Program-made: the position numbers and the translations under genes | Part shown: piece by piece, positions 53,405 through 62,823 of the stretch | How the letters are laid out: each line of letters opens with the position of its first letter | How positions within the stretch are numbered: position 1 is the stretch's first letter | From: Clostridiales bacterium | GTDB taxonomy: Bacteria; Bacillota; Clostridia; Peptostreptococcales; Anaerovoracaceae | Direction: 5' to 3' | Assembly (NCBI GenBank): GCA_015243575.1 | Contig: CP042469.1 | Span: 3,252,929-3,316,928, forward strand | Length of the DNA: 64,000 nucleotides | Notes under the pieces: generated by a model | The model's database searches: none | The model's input: the letters and a program-made list of their open reading frames with translations, nothing else | What the model was told of the DNA's origin: nothing

Positions 53405-53983
53405 TTAGCATTTTCTTGTGATAAGCAACAGTTCCGGCGGACTCTTTTTCTGATTAGGAAAAGAAAGATAAGCGGTATGATACTGCCTCTGTGAAAGGTT
53501 CTCTGAGAAATGCAGCAGCGAGGCTCTTTCCATTTCCCCCTCAGGATGTCCGGGATACATTGTCACCGCTATGATTCCGCCTATGCGGATCAAGTACAGT
53601 GCCTGTTCTACCGCAGCAATAGTTGCCCCCGCCTGTGTTGTCATTTCCTTTTGCCCTCCGGGGAGATACCCCAGATTAAAGACCACAGCGGAAAGCTCTT
53701 TTTTCTCATGGTCCGGTATATGGCTTCCCATATTTTCATGAGAATCCAAAACCAGTGTGCAGTTATGAAAATAACCCTCTTTTTCAAGAAGGGTTTTTGT
53801 TTGTTCCAAGGCTAGAGGCTGTACATCAAAGGCATAAACCTTGCCTCCAGTCCCTGCTAATTTTGCAAGGGCCAGTGTATCGTGTCCGTTTCCGGCGGTT
53901 GCATCCACAACAATGTCACCAGGTTTTATATATTCTTCAATTATTTTCAAAGACAACGCTGTAGGTTTTGTGATCAGATTCAT
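53405..53983 (-). CDS. mnmM: tRNA wobble-uridine methyltransferase, MnmM (YtqB) family
   Basis: 192-residue class I SAM methyltransferase (PF06962). Motif I VVDATAGNGHDTLALA, then VYAFDVQPLALEQT and the family-specific VVFNLGYLPGGQKE and VTMYPGHPEGE. B. subtilis YtqB (MnmM) performs the final methylation of mnm5s2U34 in tRNA; same role inferred. It lies 27 bases after the pseudouridine synthase gene stop, so both probably share an operon. Confidence 0.92.
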   Translation of the reverse strand: MNLITKPTALSLKIIEEYIKPGDIVVDATAGNGHDTLALAKLAGTGGKVYAFDVQPLALEQTKTLLEKEGYFHNCTLVLDSHENMGSHIPDHEKKELSAVVFNLGYLPGGQKEMTTQAGATIAAVEQALYLIRIGGIIAVTMYPGHPEGEMERASLLHFSENLSQRQYHTAYLSFPNQKKSPPELLLITRKC

Positions 53984-54010
53984 ATTCGTCTTCTTCTCCT
54001 ATGAACGGCT

Positions 54011-54715
54011 TCAGCAATCTTTGAGATAATCCACTTCCTGCTTTGTCAGCTTGCGATAATGGCCCTGCATCAGGTGACCCAGATAAAGTTCTCCGATGGC
54101 AATTCGCTCCAAATCCATTACTTTATTCCCCACAGCGGAAAACATCTTGCGAACCTGTCGGTTTCTTCCCTCGAAGATTTTGATCTCTACAATCGCCGAC
54201 CGTTCCACCTGTTTCATCACATTGACGACCGCTTTAGAAGTCACAAAGCCTCCGATATCTACTCCGTTTCTGAGCTTTGCAACCTTTTCCGCAGACAGCT
54301 GTCCCGACACTCTTGCCCGATAGGTCTTGTAGATATGGTGTTTCGGATGAGCCAGTTTATGTGCCAAATCCCCATCATTGGTCATGAGAAGCATTCCCGA
54401 AGTATTATAGTCCAGCCTTCCAATGGCAAACAGACGCTCATTGATATCCGTAACAAGCTCCATTACCGTCGGCCTGTCCCTTTCATCTCTTGTTGAAGTG
54501 ATAAAGCCCTTGGGCTTGTTGAGCATGATATAGACCTTTTTTGCCTCTTGCTTGATGATCCTGCCGTTAACCTCTACGAGGTCATCTTCTTTCACATCAT
54601 AGCCCATCTCCGTCATGACAGCACCGTTGATCTTTACTTTGCCCTGCTTGGCAAGCTCGTCCGCCTTTCTGCGGCTGGCGACACCTGCCTGAGCTATAAA
54701 TTTATTTAAACGCAT
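54011..54715 (-). CDS. Pseudouridine synthase, RsuA/RluB family
   Basis: 234 residues: N-terminal S4 domain (RLNKFIAQAGVASRRKADEL) and catalytic domain with GRLDYNTSGMLLMTNDGDLAHKLAHP (the catalytic Asp in GRLDYNT). FEGRNRQVRKMFSAVG marks the RluB/E/F-RsuA group; target (23S U2605 or 16S U516) not decidable. AAAGGAG before ATG 54715. Confidence 0.94.
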   Translation of the reverse strand: MRLNKFIAQAGVASRRKADELAKQGKVKINGAVMTEMGYDVKEDDLVEVNGRIIKQEAKKVYIMLNKPKGFITSTRDERDRPTVMELVTDINERLFAIGRLDYNTSGMLLMTNDGDLAHKLAHPKHHIYKTYRARVSGQLSAEKVAKLRNGVDIGGFVTSKAVVNVMKQVERSAIVEIKIFEGRNRQVRKMFSAVGNKVMDLERIAIGELYLGHLMQGHYRKLTKQEVDYLKDC

Positions 54716-55066
54716 TTTTTTCTCCTTTTTTCATCAACCCATATTTTGCTGCGCCATTGACGCAAAACAGAAAATCACCAATTGCATCTGGCAGCAATCT
54801 TAGCTTCTCTAATATTAGCATTCCGCTTTTCTCTAAATTTTAGCATATCCCTGAATAAATAGGAAGTGAAAAGCGATCGAGCCGGTTTGACGAAAAAAGT
54901 ATAGGTTGTTTCGCTAAAGGCGTCTTACTGCTCTCGCGCCTGCTGAGACGCAATATTCTTTCCATTTTATTCAAGCTGTGCTATTCTAAAATAAGTTCTA
55001 CTACCACTCTGTGCCACGAAAGCCTTGTCATTGCACAGGATCTTATAACGAAAGGAGAGTCGCTCT
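54716..55066. other. Divergent promoter region, no gene seen
   Basis: 351 bases. GCGTCT/AGACGC (about 54929-54959) is a weak hairpin. No conserved element was recognised. Confidence 0.5.
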
Positions 55067-55516
55067 ATGCGAAAGCAAATTGCATTCTACATGCTATGGG
55101 ATGTCCTGTTTCTTGCACTCCTGCTGGGTTACTGCGAAATCAGCACCTGGGCGCAGGAAGCCTACTTCAAGTACACCGGCCCTCAAAGCATGTATCTTAT
55201 AATCTTTTATCCCATCCTGCTTGGTGCAGCACTGGCCCTGCTGGCCTATGTTAGCAGCCGGTTTCATTTTACCGAAAGGCTAGCCAGATTGGAATTGATC
55301 ATTGTCGGCGGACTTGGCCTCTATCTTTCCACAACTTTAGTTTTGACACCTCTGCTGGCACCCTTATTTGGCCCTAATCTACCATTTCTTCTTAAATTTT
55401 GGCTTTATTATGGGACAACACCAAATATTCTGGGCAGTGTCCTTCTGGGTTATGTGCTGTTCCGGTTCATAAGCCGTATGGCAAAGCGGGAGAAAGAACA
55501 AACGCGAGAAATCTAA
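55067..55516 (+). CDS. Small membrane protein of unknown function
   Basis: 149 residues with four hydrophobic segments (about 8-25, 45-62, 75-95, 118-135) and a basic C-terminus (RMAKREKEQTREI) expected in the cytoplasm. No family recognised. AAAGGAGAG lies before ATG 55067. It precedes the histidine kinase gene by 143 bases on the same strand, so it might be its input partner, but this is only proximity. Confidence 0.7.
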   Translation: MRKQIAFYMLWDVLFLALLLGYCEISTWAQEAYFKYTGPQSMYLIIFYPILLGAALALLAYVSSRFHFTERLARLELIIVGGLGLYLSTTLVLTPLLAPLFGPNLPFLLKFWLYYGTTPNILGSVLLGYVLFRFISRMAKREKEQTREI

Positions 55517-55659
55517 AATGGGCTCTCTGCCGTCAGAAATAGGTCACCATTGGTATATCTTAAGGGGAAATGAAATAGATTTATAGTATCTATTACTTCA
55601 AAGTGGTATTTTGGGCGAAGCGCTAAGTGAATCCCCCCTTTCAGGACTAGGAGTACCAA

Positions 55660-56571
55660 ATGGTTGTACAAGAAGGATTTGTTACAGAATGTACAAGGAT
55701 GGACAAAAAACGTAAGGAAAACATCATGCTCATGGAGAGTGAGTCAAAGATTCACGCATTGTTTCTTGAAACTTCCTATGTTATTAATAATTGTGGCATC
55801 AGCGATCGAAAAACTGCAGAAGAAGCTCTGAAAAAAAGCGAACAGGAAGTTCTGGCACTGGTTGACAAACTGGAGTCATTAAATAAAAGTATGCTTTGGT
55901 TTCTCGATATACTATCTCATGAACTTAGAAATCCAATCGCAACAATTGCGTCAGGCCTAGAACTTTTGAATCTGACTGCTGACTGGGATAAATTTTACAA
56001 AACCAAGGAAATTCTGATTCGTCAAACGAATCAGCTCTGTCATCTCGTCGACGAACTGCTCGACCACACACGGATCTCGAGTAATAAAATGAAGCTGAAA
56101 ACAGAACCTGTTAATCTAAATCAGCTTGCTCAATTGGCAGTTGAGGATTACAATCTGCTCTTTGAACAAAAAAAAATAGAACTCAGCGTGGATGAAGGAA
56201 ATCAAGGTCCAATCTATATCAGTGCGGATCCACAGCGCCTTAGACAAGTAATTGGAAACCTTCTCCATAATGCCTGGAAATTTACGAATACAGGCGGGAG
56301 TGTTATTCTCAGCCTATATCGGCACAACGAGAAGGCATTTATCCGTGTAAAAGATACGGGCTTGGGCATCGCCGCAGACATGATCGAAACCCTGTTTGAC
56401 CCCTTCATTCAGGCCGAAACAGTTCAAGGGCATAACAGCAGCGGCCTGGGCCTTGGACTTGCCATCACCAAAGAAATCATTCAGCTTCACAAGGGCGAAA
56501 TAGAAGTTCATAGCGAAGGACTGGGAAAAGGATCAGAATTCATCATCTGCCTCCCAATACAAGAGCAGTAA
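55660..56571 (+). CDS. Orphan sensor histidine kinase
   Basis: 303 residues, no membrane segment. Residues 1-75 are helical (coiled coil, EEALKKSEQEVLALVDKL). HisKA has the phospho-acceptor His87 in LSHELRNP. HATPase_c has the N box NLLHNAWKFT, G1 DTGLGI, F box FDPFIQ and G2 GLGLGLAI. AGGAG is 6 bases before ATG 55660. No response regulator is adjacent. A PAS-like sensor is missing or too short to see. Confidence 0.9.
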   Translation: MVVQEGFVTECTRMDKKRKENIMLMESESKIHALFLETSYVINNCGISDRKTAEEALKKSEQEVLALVDKLESLNKSMLWFLDILSHELRNPIATIASGLELLNLTADWDKFYKTKEILIRQTNQLCHLVDELLDHTRISSNKMKLKTEPVNLNQLAQLAVEDYNLLFEQKKIELSVDEGNQGPIYISADPQRLRQVIGNLLHNAWKFTNTGGSVILSLYRHNEKAFIRVKDTGLGIAADMIETLFDPFIQAETVQGHNSSGLGLGLAITKEIIQLHKGEIEVHSEGLGKGSEFIICLPIQEQ

Positions 56572-56577
56572 TAGGAT

Positions 56578-56622
56578 CAAAACAAGCGCCTTGCAGGTGT
56601 ACTGCCCAAGAAAACCGTCCGA
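56578..56622 (+). repeat. Direct repeat, copy 1
   Basis: A 45-bp sequence starting CAAAACAAGCGCCTTGCAGG and ending AAAACCGTCCGA, repeated exactly 154 bp further on. Flanking GTGAATATTT stretches also repeat imperfectly at 78 bp spacing. Confidence 0.85.
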
Positions 56623-56731
56623 CAATACCGTGAATATTTGTATTGCCCGATTAAAACAGAAAGGTGCCGCGACGCGGGTATTCTCTTGGAAACCGCCTGT
56701 CAAAATTGTGAATATTTATATCACCGATGAG

Positions 56732-56820
56732 CAAAACAAGCGCCTTGCAGGTGTACTGCCCAAGAAAACCGTCCGAGCAAAGCGAGCGGTTTTCGTGGCA
56801 GCATGCCTACAAGGCGCTTC
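56732..56820 (+). repeat. Direct repeat copy 2 inside a large hairpin
   Basis: 56732-56776 repeats copy 1 and forms the left half of a hairpin: AAGCGCCTTG pairs with CAAGGCGCTT (ending 56820), with inner pairings ACTGCC/GGCAG and AAAACCG/CGGTTTT. It lies between convergent genes; no T-run follows. Confidence 0.8.
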
Positions 56821-56824
56821 ATAT

Positions 56825-58126
56825 TTATATAATCGGTTCCTTATAAATATTTTCAAGATCAAACTTCTTAATCCGCTTCCTCACCGCCTCTGAGTCGGTG
56901 GTATAAAGCCCCTTATCCTGCATTCGCTGGAAGTATTCAGATCCAGCGAAGGTATACCTTGTCATAAGACCATCCTTGGTCTTAACCCGTTTGTTTGCAT
57001 ATGAAATCAAATCTCCGATGGCAATCTGCTTCGGCAGTTCCAGCGGCCTGATTCCTTTCAAGTACCTAACACTATTGTAGCCTGCAAGCGTACCCGTCGA
57101 AATTGCTTCGGTATGACCTACAAACAGCCCTGATTTTTCACCGCCGCAGAACAAGTTTTCAATGCCGGTTACCTTCATTTGATTATCCCGTTCCGCTACA
57201 GACAGGTAGCGTATGGAATTTCCTTTTCCGCCTGCATATGGATCCGCATATCTGGCATTTTCAAATCCCGGAACCATTCTCAGCTTCTCGAGAGGAAAAA
57301 ACGGAGTCATGATCTTTGCATACCCCGTATCCAAAAGTACAATATTCTCAGCATATTCATCCAGCGCATATTGCTGGCAAACCTTCATATCCAGCTTTTC
57401 CTTCGTGATCTGCTCTGCTTTCAAAGGTATGACTGCAACACCGATCTCATTGAGCTGACTTTGTATTTCTTCTGACAGCGAGGACTTTTCCAGCTTGCCG
57501 GAGCCGCTGAAGGCACCGAAAGCGCCGTCTTTGCGCTGTCCCATAATATCGTTATTTCCAGCCTTTTGGGTGATACTGACCCTTGGACCGAATGCAGGGC
57601 ATCTGAGGATACACATACAACAACCGTTTCCATAAGTAAGGCAGTTTCCCATCGGTCCTGTAGACCCCGTGCATTCAATGAAAACATCACCCTCAATCAC
57701 CGTATCGTCTGCAAGGATAATTCCTTTCATAATTCTGTTTCCGCCAGGCGTAACCGAAGGATCCATTACTACATCCACCGCTCTGGCGATGGTTTGAATC
57801 GTGATCCCTTTCTCTTTCAGCAATCTTCTCACCTGCGGCTCAACCTTGATCACATCGTATAGGCTCGCGTGCTTGTGCCCTGGAAAATCTACATTCACAT
57901 GCCTGGAACATTTATCTGTAATACCGAAAAGTTCATCGGCGCCAAGGGCTATATTTTCTTCTGCGGCAGTATACCTGCCGTTGTTTCTCATAATACCGCC
58001 TACATTGCCAAGCCCAAGAAGCATATCTGTCTTTTCTACTAAAGTAACTTCCGCCCCCGCTTTTTTCGCAGCCAAAGCAGAAGCGACGCCTGACCAGCCG
58101 CCTCCTATGATAACAACCCTTTCCAT
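56825..58126 (-). CDS. FAD-dependent oxidoreductase
   Basis: 433 residues. FAD-binding Rossmann start VVIIGGGWSGVASALAAKKAGAE, then VEKTDMLLGLGNVGGIMRNNG and a second FAD motif near the C-terminus (IENLFCGGEKSGLFVGHTEAISTGTLAG), like GidA/MnmG-like and HI0933-like oxidoreductases. A cysteine cluster GNGCCMCILRCPAFGP (about residues 168-183) could hold an Fe-S or redox site. Substrate unknown. GGAGG is before ATG 58126. Single-gene unit. Confidence 0.88.
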   Translation of the reverse strand: MERVVIIGGGWSGVASALAAKKAGAEVTLVEKTDMLLGLGNVGGIMRNNGRYTAAEENIALGADELFGITDKCSRHVNVDFPGHKHASLYDVIKVEPQVRRLLKEKGITIQTIARAVDVVMDPSVTPGGNRIMKGIILADDTVIEGDVFIECTGSTGPMGNCLTYGNGCCMCILRCPAFGPRVSITQKAGNNDIMGQRKDGAFGAFSGSGKLEKSSLSEEIQSQLNEIGVAVIPLKAEQITKEKLDMKVCQQYALDEYAENIVLLDTGYAKIMTPFFPLEKLRMVPGFENARYADPYAGGKGNSIRYLSVAERDNQMKVTGIENLFCGGEKSGLFVGHTEAISTGTLAGYNSVRYLKGIRPLELPKQIAIGDLISYANKRVKTKDGLMTRYTFAGSEYFQRMQDKGLYTTDSEAVRKRIKKFDLENIYKEPII

Positions 58127-58206
58127 CTAGTTGCCTCCATCGTTCAGAATATATATCAGCATATTCTGAGAGGAGATAAAATGATACCTGTAGAAAAAGC
58201 TTTTTC

Positions 58207-59655
58207 TTATTGATTTGACGCTCTTACTGCTCCGCAGTACTTCAGAGTAGTGGTAGAAAAGCTGCTGACTTTGACACTCTCACCGGATTGTGGTGAATGG
58301 ATAAAGCTTCCGCCTCCAACGTAAATGCCTACATGGCTGATGCGGGAAGAGGACGAGAAAAAGACAAGATCACCAGGTTTCAACTGGGATTTTTCAACAT
58401 AGGTACCGGTTCCGTACTGGCCGGTTGTGGTGCGCGGCAAACTTCCGCCAAAATGTGAATAAACATATTGGGTAAATCCCGAGCAATCAAAACCCTTTGG
58501 ACTGGAACCGCCATGAACATAGGGCGTCCCCAGAAAGGATTTTGCGTAAGCTACGATATCGCTCCCCGATCCACTTACAGTAACTTCTCTTCCGCCGCCT
58601 CTGCTGGCTAGATAAGTTCCTGCTTTTGTTCCTTTCAAAGCCACCTGAGCTTGAGGTTCTGCCGTTACAGTAGCCTCCAAAACCTTCGTTTCAATGGCAG
58701 TACCATTTTCTTTTGTGACCTCAGAAGTGACAAGCTGCGATCCGTATACACCAGCGGTCTTTACTTTGATTTCACCTTTGTTGAGCGTATTGGTTTCCTC
58801 GTAAACTGTGTCGAAATCGATCTGCTCGGCAGCAGTGATTCGTTCCTTCGTCAGAACCGTTATATATGGCTTAATTGCAACTAAGTTTAGCTGCTGCCCA
58901 ATTTTCAATTTATTCGGATCAAATCCCGGATTGGCAGCCTGCAATTCCTCCGTGCTCACGTGGTTCGCAGAAGCGATATCCCACAGGGTATCTCCATCTT
59001 GAACGGTATAGACAACGGGCGCATTTTCACCGGCAAGAAGCAGAGCCTCGGCTTCCTCCGCACTCTTAAACTCTGCAATTCGAACTGCCGACTGAGTAAC
59101 AGCAACATCTTCTTTGAAGGAAACGCTGACGATCTCGCTGCCATCTGTCAGGTAGTGGTTCTTAATATCTTCAAGAATTTGATTCGCCGATTGCTCTGTT
59201 GCTACTGCCGCAAGAGTTCTTCCGTCAACATTAATGGCAAAGCCCTTTGCTTTAAAAGCATCAGACGCCACAACAAGCTTTTCCAGCGCATCAAGATCCA
59301 AAGGGTTAACATCCTTCTTCTTTAAATCCGTAGGACTGCAAAGAAGTGTATTCTCATCGATGGTAAGCTCCATTCCTTTTTCTTTGTAATCTGCTATGAC
59401 GTTGTCCACCGCAGCTTGAACCAGTGATTGATCTGTAACATATCCGGCTTCTTTCCCCTCGATGTTCAAACGATACACCTCTGCACCAGAAAGCTGAATC
59501 CATACAAAACAAAGAGCAATGCTAAATAGCACTGCTGCCGCTGTGACTTTGGACTTCTTATTCTTCTTGAATTGGGAATATAATTGTTTCATGAACGGAA
59601 TCACTTCCGTTTTAAATTGCTTTACGAATTGTGCTGATTGTGATATTTGTTTCAT
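58207..59655 (-). CDS. Cell-wall endopeptidase with LysM, G5 and NlpC/P60 domains
   Basis: 482 residues. A transmembrane anchor (about 38-55, after a basic run QFKKNKKSK), a region with two repeat-like segments, LysM near residue 215 (YTVQDGDTLWDIASANHVS), G5 domain (about 270-345) and C-terminal NlpC/P60 with the catalytic triad Cys in KGFDCSGF, His in ISHVGIY and a His in SFIHSPQ. It cleaves peptidoglycan peptides, probably in cell separation or wall turnover. ATG 59655; upstream TTG is six bases away. No c-di-AMP riboswitch is seen in front. Confidence 0.93.
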   Translation of the reverse strand: MKQISQSAQFVKQFKTEVIPFMKQLYSQFKKNKKSKVTAAAVLFSIALCFVWIQLSGAEVYRLNIEGKEAGYVTDQSLVQAAVDNVIADYKEKGMELTIDENTLLCSPTDLKKKDVNPLDLDALEKLVVASDAFKAKGFAINVDGRTLAAVATEQSANQILEDIKNHYLTDGSEIVSVSFKEDVAVTQSAVRIAEFKSAEEAEALLLAGENAPVVYTVQDGDTLWDIASANHVSTEELQAANPGFDPNKLKIGQQLNLVAIKPYITVLTKERITAAEQIDFDTVYEETNTLNKGEIKVKTAGVYGSQLVTSEVTKENGTAIETKVLEATVTAEPQAQVALKGTKAGTYLASRGGGREVTVSGSGSDIVAYAKSFLGTPYVHGGSSPKGFDCSGFTQYVYSHFGGSLPRTTTGQYGTGTYVEKSQLKPGDLVFFSSSSRISHVGIYVGGGSFIHSPQSGESVKVSSFSTTTLKYCGAVRASNQ

Positions 59656-59862
59656 TCTCAATTTCTCACTTCTGTAGTTTTTATCATGTAATAACTTACT
59701 ACATTGTTATCAAAAATTCAAGGAATTATATCCAAATTTCACAATTGACAAAATCAAAATATGGTGTCACACCTTGATTTTACAACGTTCTTCAAAAATA
59801 TTTATTTCAGACCACATCTTATCCCTTCAAAAAATTTTAACTAATTTGCGGTCGATAGTGAT

Positions 59863-61305
59863 TCAGTTGCCTAAGACTCTGCCCCTTTCTGATTTCCAAC
59901 AGGGACTCCTCAAATACCGCAGGAGTGTAAGGATTGCTCCCAGCAGGCTGATTCCCGCCGCAATGAGATATACAACGTGCATACCGTAAATAAATGCTTG
60001 ATCCTGGCCCGCAGTATAGTTTGATACTTTATACGCAAGTTTCAGGCTCATCATACTGTAAAGGACAGTAGTAGCTAGAGCAATCCCCGACACCATTCCC
60101 AAATTTCTGACCAGCGCATTGACGCTGCCTGCGATTCCCAACTTGTTTCTAGGAACAGTTGACATGATTAGAGAGGTGTTTGGGGATTGAAACAACCCCA
60201 TTCCCATTGCCATGACCGCGATAAATAAAACCAAATGGAACATCGAAGAGTTTTGGTTCAACGTTCCCATAGCAAAAAGTCCCGCACTGGCAAGTGACAG
60301 TCCCACGACAGTAAGAATTTCAGATCCGATTTTATCCGAAAGATGACCGCCGAAAGGCGCTGCCACCATCAAAATCAGCGGATAGATCATAAGGATCAGA
60401 CCTGCGTGCTGCGGACTGTAGGCCATGACATCCTGAAGATAAAAAGGAAGGATGATGTTGCTGCAGAACATTGCCACAAATGTAAGAAAACTACAAAATA
60501 TGCTAAGCGAGAATAAGCGGTTCTGAAAGATTTCAAGCCTGATGAGAGGATGCTCTTTTCTCTTTTCAAGCTGTATAAATAAAAAGAAGGAGACGATCGA
60601 GACGCCGAAGCCACAGAGGATCACAGAGTCGGTAAAGCCACGGTTTAAGCCTTCGCCCAATGCGGTGAACAGCGGAATGATGGAAAGCAGCAACAGCAGG
60701 GCGCCAAGTCCATCCATTTTTTGACCTGCCATGCTTTTTCCTTTGGGCAGCAGCCGATATGCAAAAAAATAAGCAGCAATTCCAATCGGAACATTAATCA
60801 AAAAGATATATTCCCATCGTCCTACACCTACAATGATCCCGCCAAGTCCAGGACCTACCAAAGAGCCTAATGCAACAGCGGTTCCCGAAAGACCCAGAGC
60901 CCTCCCTCGCTCCGCTGCCGGAAACACTTCCGCAATAATCCCCTGATTATTCGCCATCATGGCTGCAGCCCCTACCGCTTGAACGACCCGCGAAACGATC
61001 AAAAACAGAAAGCTGTATGAGATTCCGCAAAGCAAAGATCCTACCGAAAAGATCAATAGCCCGTAACGGAAGGTTCTGCTTTTACCGATCATGTCGCCCA
61101 ATCTGCCGAAAATCAAAACCATACCGGAGATTACGATGAGATAGCTCAAAGCAACAAGCTGAATTCTCGAGGTTCCCACCCCCAGTGCCCGCGCCATATT
61201 GGGAAGCGCTACGTTGACGATACTGCCATCCAGTGTTGACATAAAGGTCGATACAACTACAACCATCAGCACAGACCATTTGTTCCTTGTGTTTTCCTGT
61301 TCCAT
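59863..61305 (-). CDS. MFS multidrug efflux transporter, DHA2 (EmrB/QacA) family
   Basis: 480 residues, 14 hydrophobic segments. Motif D1-like STLDGSIVNVALPNMARALG, motif A FGRLGDMIGKSRTFRYG and motif C-type GPGLGGIIVGVGRWEYIFLINVPIG are present, as in DHA2 proton antiporters. GAGG lies 9 bases before ATG 61305, inside the end of the MarR gene with which it forms an operon (1-base gap). Likely exports toxic compounds when the repressor is released. Confidence 0.92.
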   Translation of the reverse strand: MEQENTRNKWSVLMVVVVSTFMSTLDGSIVNVALPNMARALGVGTSRIQLVALSYLIVISGMVLIFGRLGDMIGKSRTFRYGLLIFSVGSLLCGISYSFLFLIVSRVVQAVGAAAMMANNQGIIAEVFPAAERGRALGLSGTAVALGSLVGPGLGGIIVGVGRWEYIFLINVPIGIAAYFFAYRLLPKGKSMAGQKMDGLGALLLLLSIIPLFTALGEGLNRGFTDSVILCGFGVSIVSFFLFIQLEKRKEHPLIRLEIFQNRLFSLSIFCSFLTFVAMFCSNIILPFYLQDVMAYSPQHAGLILMIYPLILMVAAPFGGHLSDKIGSEILTVVGLSLASAGLFAMGTLNQNSSMFHLVLFIAVMAMGMGLFQSPNTSLIMSTVPRNKLGIAGSVNALVRNLGMVSGIALATTVLYSMMSLKLAYKVSNYTAGQDQAFIYGMHVVYLIAAGISLLGAILTLLRYLRSPCWKSERGRVLGN

Positions 61306-61306
61306 C

Positions 61307-61750
61307 TTAAAGATCCTCACCTCGTAATAATTTTGTTTGTTCAAAGATCTTTTTCAGAGAATCCATCGTAACTTGACGTTCGTTATCTGTGAGATCTTTT
61401 GTAATTCTTTTGACCAGAAGATCAAACTCCTGATGAATTTTAGGCAGAATATCCTTTGATTTCTGCGTCAGATAAAGTTGGTATGCTCTGCTGTCCTTCT
61501 CATCTGCGGTTTTGTAAATGTGTCCTGATTCGATCAGCTTCGTTATGGTTCTCGCTGACATAGCCTTGTCATTTCCGACTTCTCTGCTAATTTGATTCTG
61601 GCTGACTCCTTCCTGATGCTCCAGGAAGAATAGGTAGGAAAAGGCTCCGCTGCTTAGCTCATATTTTTTTAAAGCCCGATCCAAATACCGCTGGGTATAC
61701 CGAAAGATTTTGTTATTATATTTTAGAAACATCATGATTTCCGGTTTCAT
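61307..61750 (-). CDS. MarR-family repressor of the efflux operon
   Basis: 147 residues with winged helix (GVSQNQISREVGNDKAMSARTITKLIESGHI) and a wing ending DEKDSRAYQLYLT. ATG 61750 (MKPEIMMFLKYNNK) gives the standard MarR length; the frame extends far upstream through the operator and is not coding. GGCGGTG lies before the start. Two palindromic boxes (61768-61781, 61800-61815) sit upstream, so it should repress itself and the MFS gene. Confidence 0.92.
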   Translation of the reverse strand: MKPEIMMFLKYNNKIFRYTQRYLDRALKKYELSSGAFSYLFFLEHQEGVSQNQISREVGNDKAMSARTITKLIESGHIYKTADEKDSRAYQLYLTQKSKDILPKIHQEFDLLVKRITKDLTDNERQVTMDSLKKIFEQTKLLRGEDL

Positions 61751-61767
61751 TTTTTCACCGCCATTTC

Positions 61768-61815
61768 GTTGATTGATCAACCATATTTTATTCCAAATTG
61801 GTTGACTTGTCAACC
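61768..61815. promoter_or_regulatory. Twin MarR-type operators
   Basis: GTTGAT-TG-ATCAAC (61768-61781) and GGTTGAC-TT-GTCAACC (61800-61815), palindromes with the same core GTTGA and centres 33 bases apart, about three helical turns. Confidence 0.8.
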
Positions 61816-61858
61816 ATGAGGTAGGTCTTAGAACACTGAAGGAGGTATTTAAGATAGA

Positions 61859-61889
61859 AAAGAGCCGGAAGCTGTGCTCCCGGCTCTTT
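61859..61889 (-). terminator. Terminator of the mgtC-like gene
   Basis: On the minus strand AAAGAGCCGG, loop, CCGGCTCTTT then TCTATCTT, 86 bases after the stop codon at 61975. Confidence 0.8.
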
Positions 61890-61948
61890 CCTTGTATGAA
61901 ATGACAGTTTTGCATCGGTTGCGATGCTATTGTAGCTTGCGAATTCAC

Positions 61949-61973
61949 GGAAACACTGATTGATCAGTGCCTC
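61949..61973. repeat. Dispersed palindromic repeat, copy G (short form)
   Basis: GGAAACACTGATTGATCAGTGCCTC: the two ends of the family joined with almost no middle, 1 base from the mgtC stop codon. Confidence 0.55.
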
Positions 61974-61974
61974 T

Positions 61975-62661
61975 TTATAAATCTTTCACCTTTGTAACGG
62001 ACACGCCGTCAAGCCGTTTAATCTCCGAAGTGAACCCATCCTTATCGACTTTCTTGCTGGATTTGCCAAAACCGAACTTGGATGTAACATGGTACAATAC
62101 CCGATCCTCTCCGATCTCCTCTGCAATATCGACATCGTTAAGTACTACGTCGTAGCCGGGAGCTATTTTTTTGATGTTGATCAACGTCGATGAAATATCT
62201 GTGCATACCATATCCATGGCGAGTCCCTTTTGTCTTACTTTGCAGAACCGCTTCTCCAAATATTCGAATATGGTCAGTGTGATGATGATGGCGATGGTAC
62301 CTGCTGTGGCAGCTTCGTAAAAGCCTCCTCCTGCCGCAAGGCCGAGGCAAGCCACTGCCCATAGGCTGGCTGCGGTGGTAAGTCCTTTCACCGTCGCCCC
62401 TTCTTTCATAATTGTCCCGGCTCCCAAAAAACCAATTCCTGAAATGACCTGTGCACCAAGTCTCGTGGGATCCATGGTTGTAATATCTGCATAAGTCTCC
62501 AGAGACAGCTCTCCCATCAGCATGACTACAGCCGCTCCAATGGCGACCAGCATATGAGTCCTTAGGCCTGCGGGCCGGTTGCTGTTTTCCCGTTCCCAGC
62601 CGATAATTCCTCCGATTGCCATGGCAAGCAAAATTCTTGCGCATATTTCCAATAGAGACAT
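61975..62661 (-). CDS. MgtC/SapB family membrane protein
   Basis: 228 residues. N-terminal membrane domain with IGGIIGWERENSNRPAGLRTHMLVAIGAA, LGAQVISGIGFLGAGTIM and TTAASLWAVACLG (the MgtC signature); C-terminal ACT-like cytoplasmic domain (ending LDGVSVTKVKDL). The family is linked to Mg2+ limitation and membrane potential control. ATG 62661 has AAGGTG 7 bases upstream; a GTG at 62670 with AGGA upstream is equally possible. Confidence 0.92.
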   Translation of the reverse strand: MSLLEICARILLAMAIGGIIGWERENSNRPAGLRTHMLVAIGAAVVMLMGELSLETYADITTMDPTRLGAQVISGIGFLGAGTIMKEGATVKGLTTAASLWAVACLGLAAGGGFYEAATAGTIAIIITLTIFEYLEKRFCKVRQKGLAMDMVCTDISSTLINIKKIAPGYDVVLNDVDIAEEIGEDRVLYHVTSKFGFGKSSKKVDKDGFTSEIKRLDGVSVTKVKDL

Positions 62662-62762
62662 AGTTTTCACCTTTTTTCCTGTATCACTTCGTTACGCCTT
62701 TTGGTTAAACAGTCCTCCCTGATGTATTTTGCAAAAACGGGTACGAATTCACAAATTTGAGA

Positions 62763-62788
62763 GGAAAGGGCGGATTTCTCCGCCCTGA
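62763..62788 (-). terminator. Terminator of the binding-protein gene
   Basis: On the minus strand AGGGCGGA, 4 bases, TCCGCCCT and TTTCC, 38 bases after the stop codon at 62824. Confidence 0.8.
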
Positions 62789-62823
62789 AAAAGATAAATC
62801 GCACGGCTCGGAGGCTACGTTTC

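Noticed and set aside
56578-56820. Integron attC-like site
   Set aside because: No integrase or core-site pattern; explained as a duplicated hairpin.
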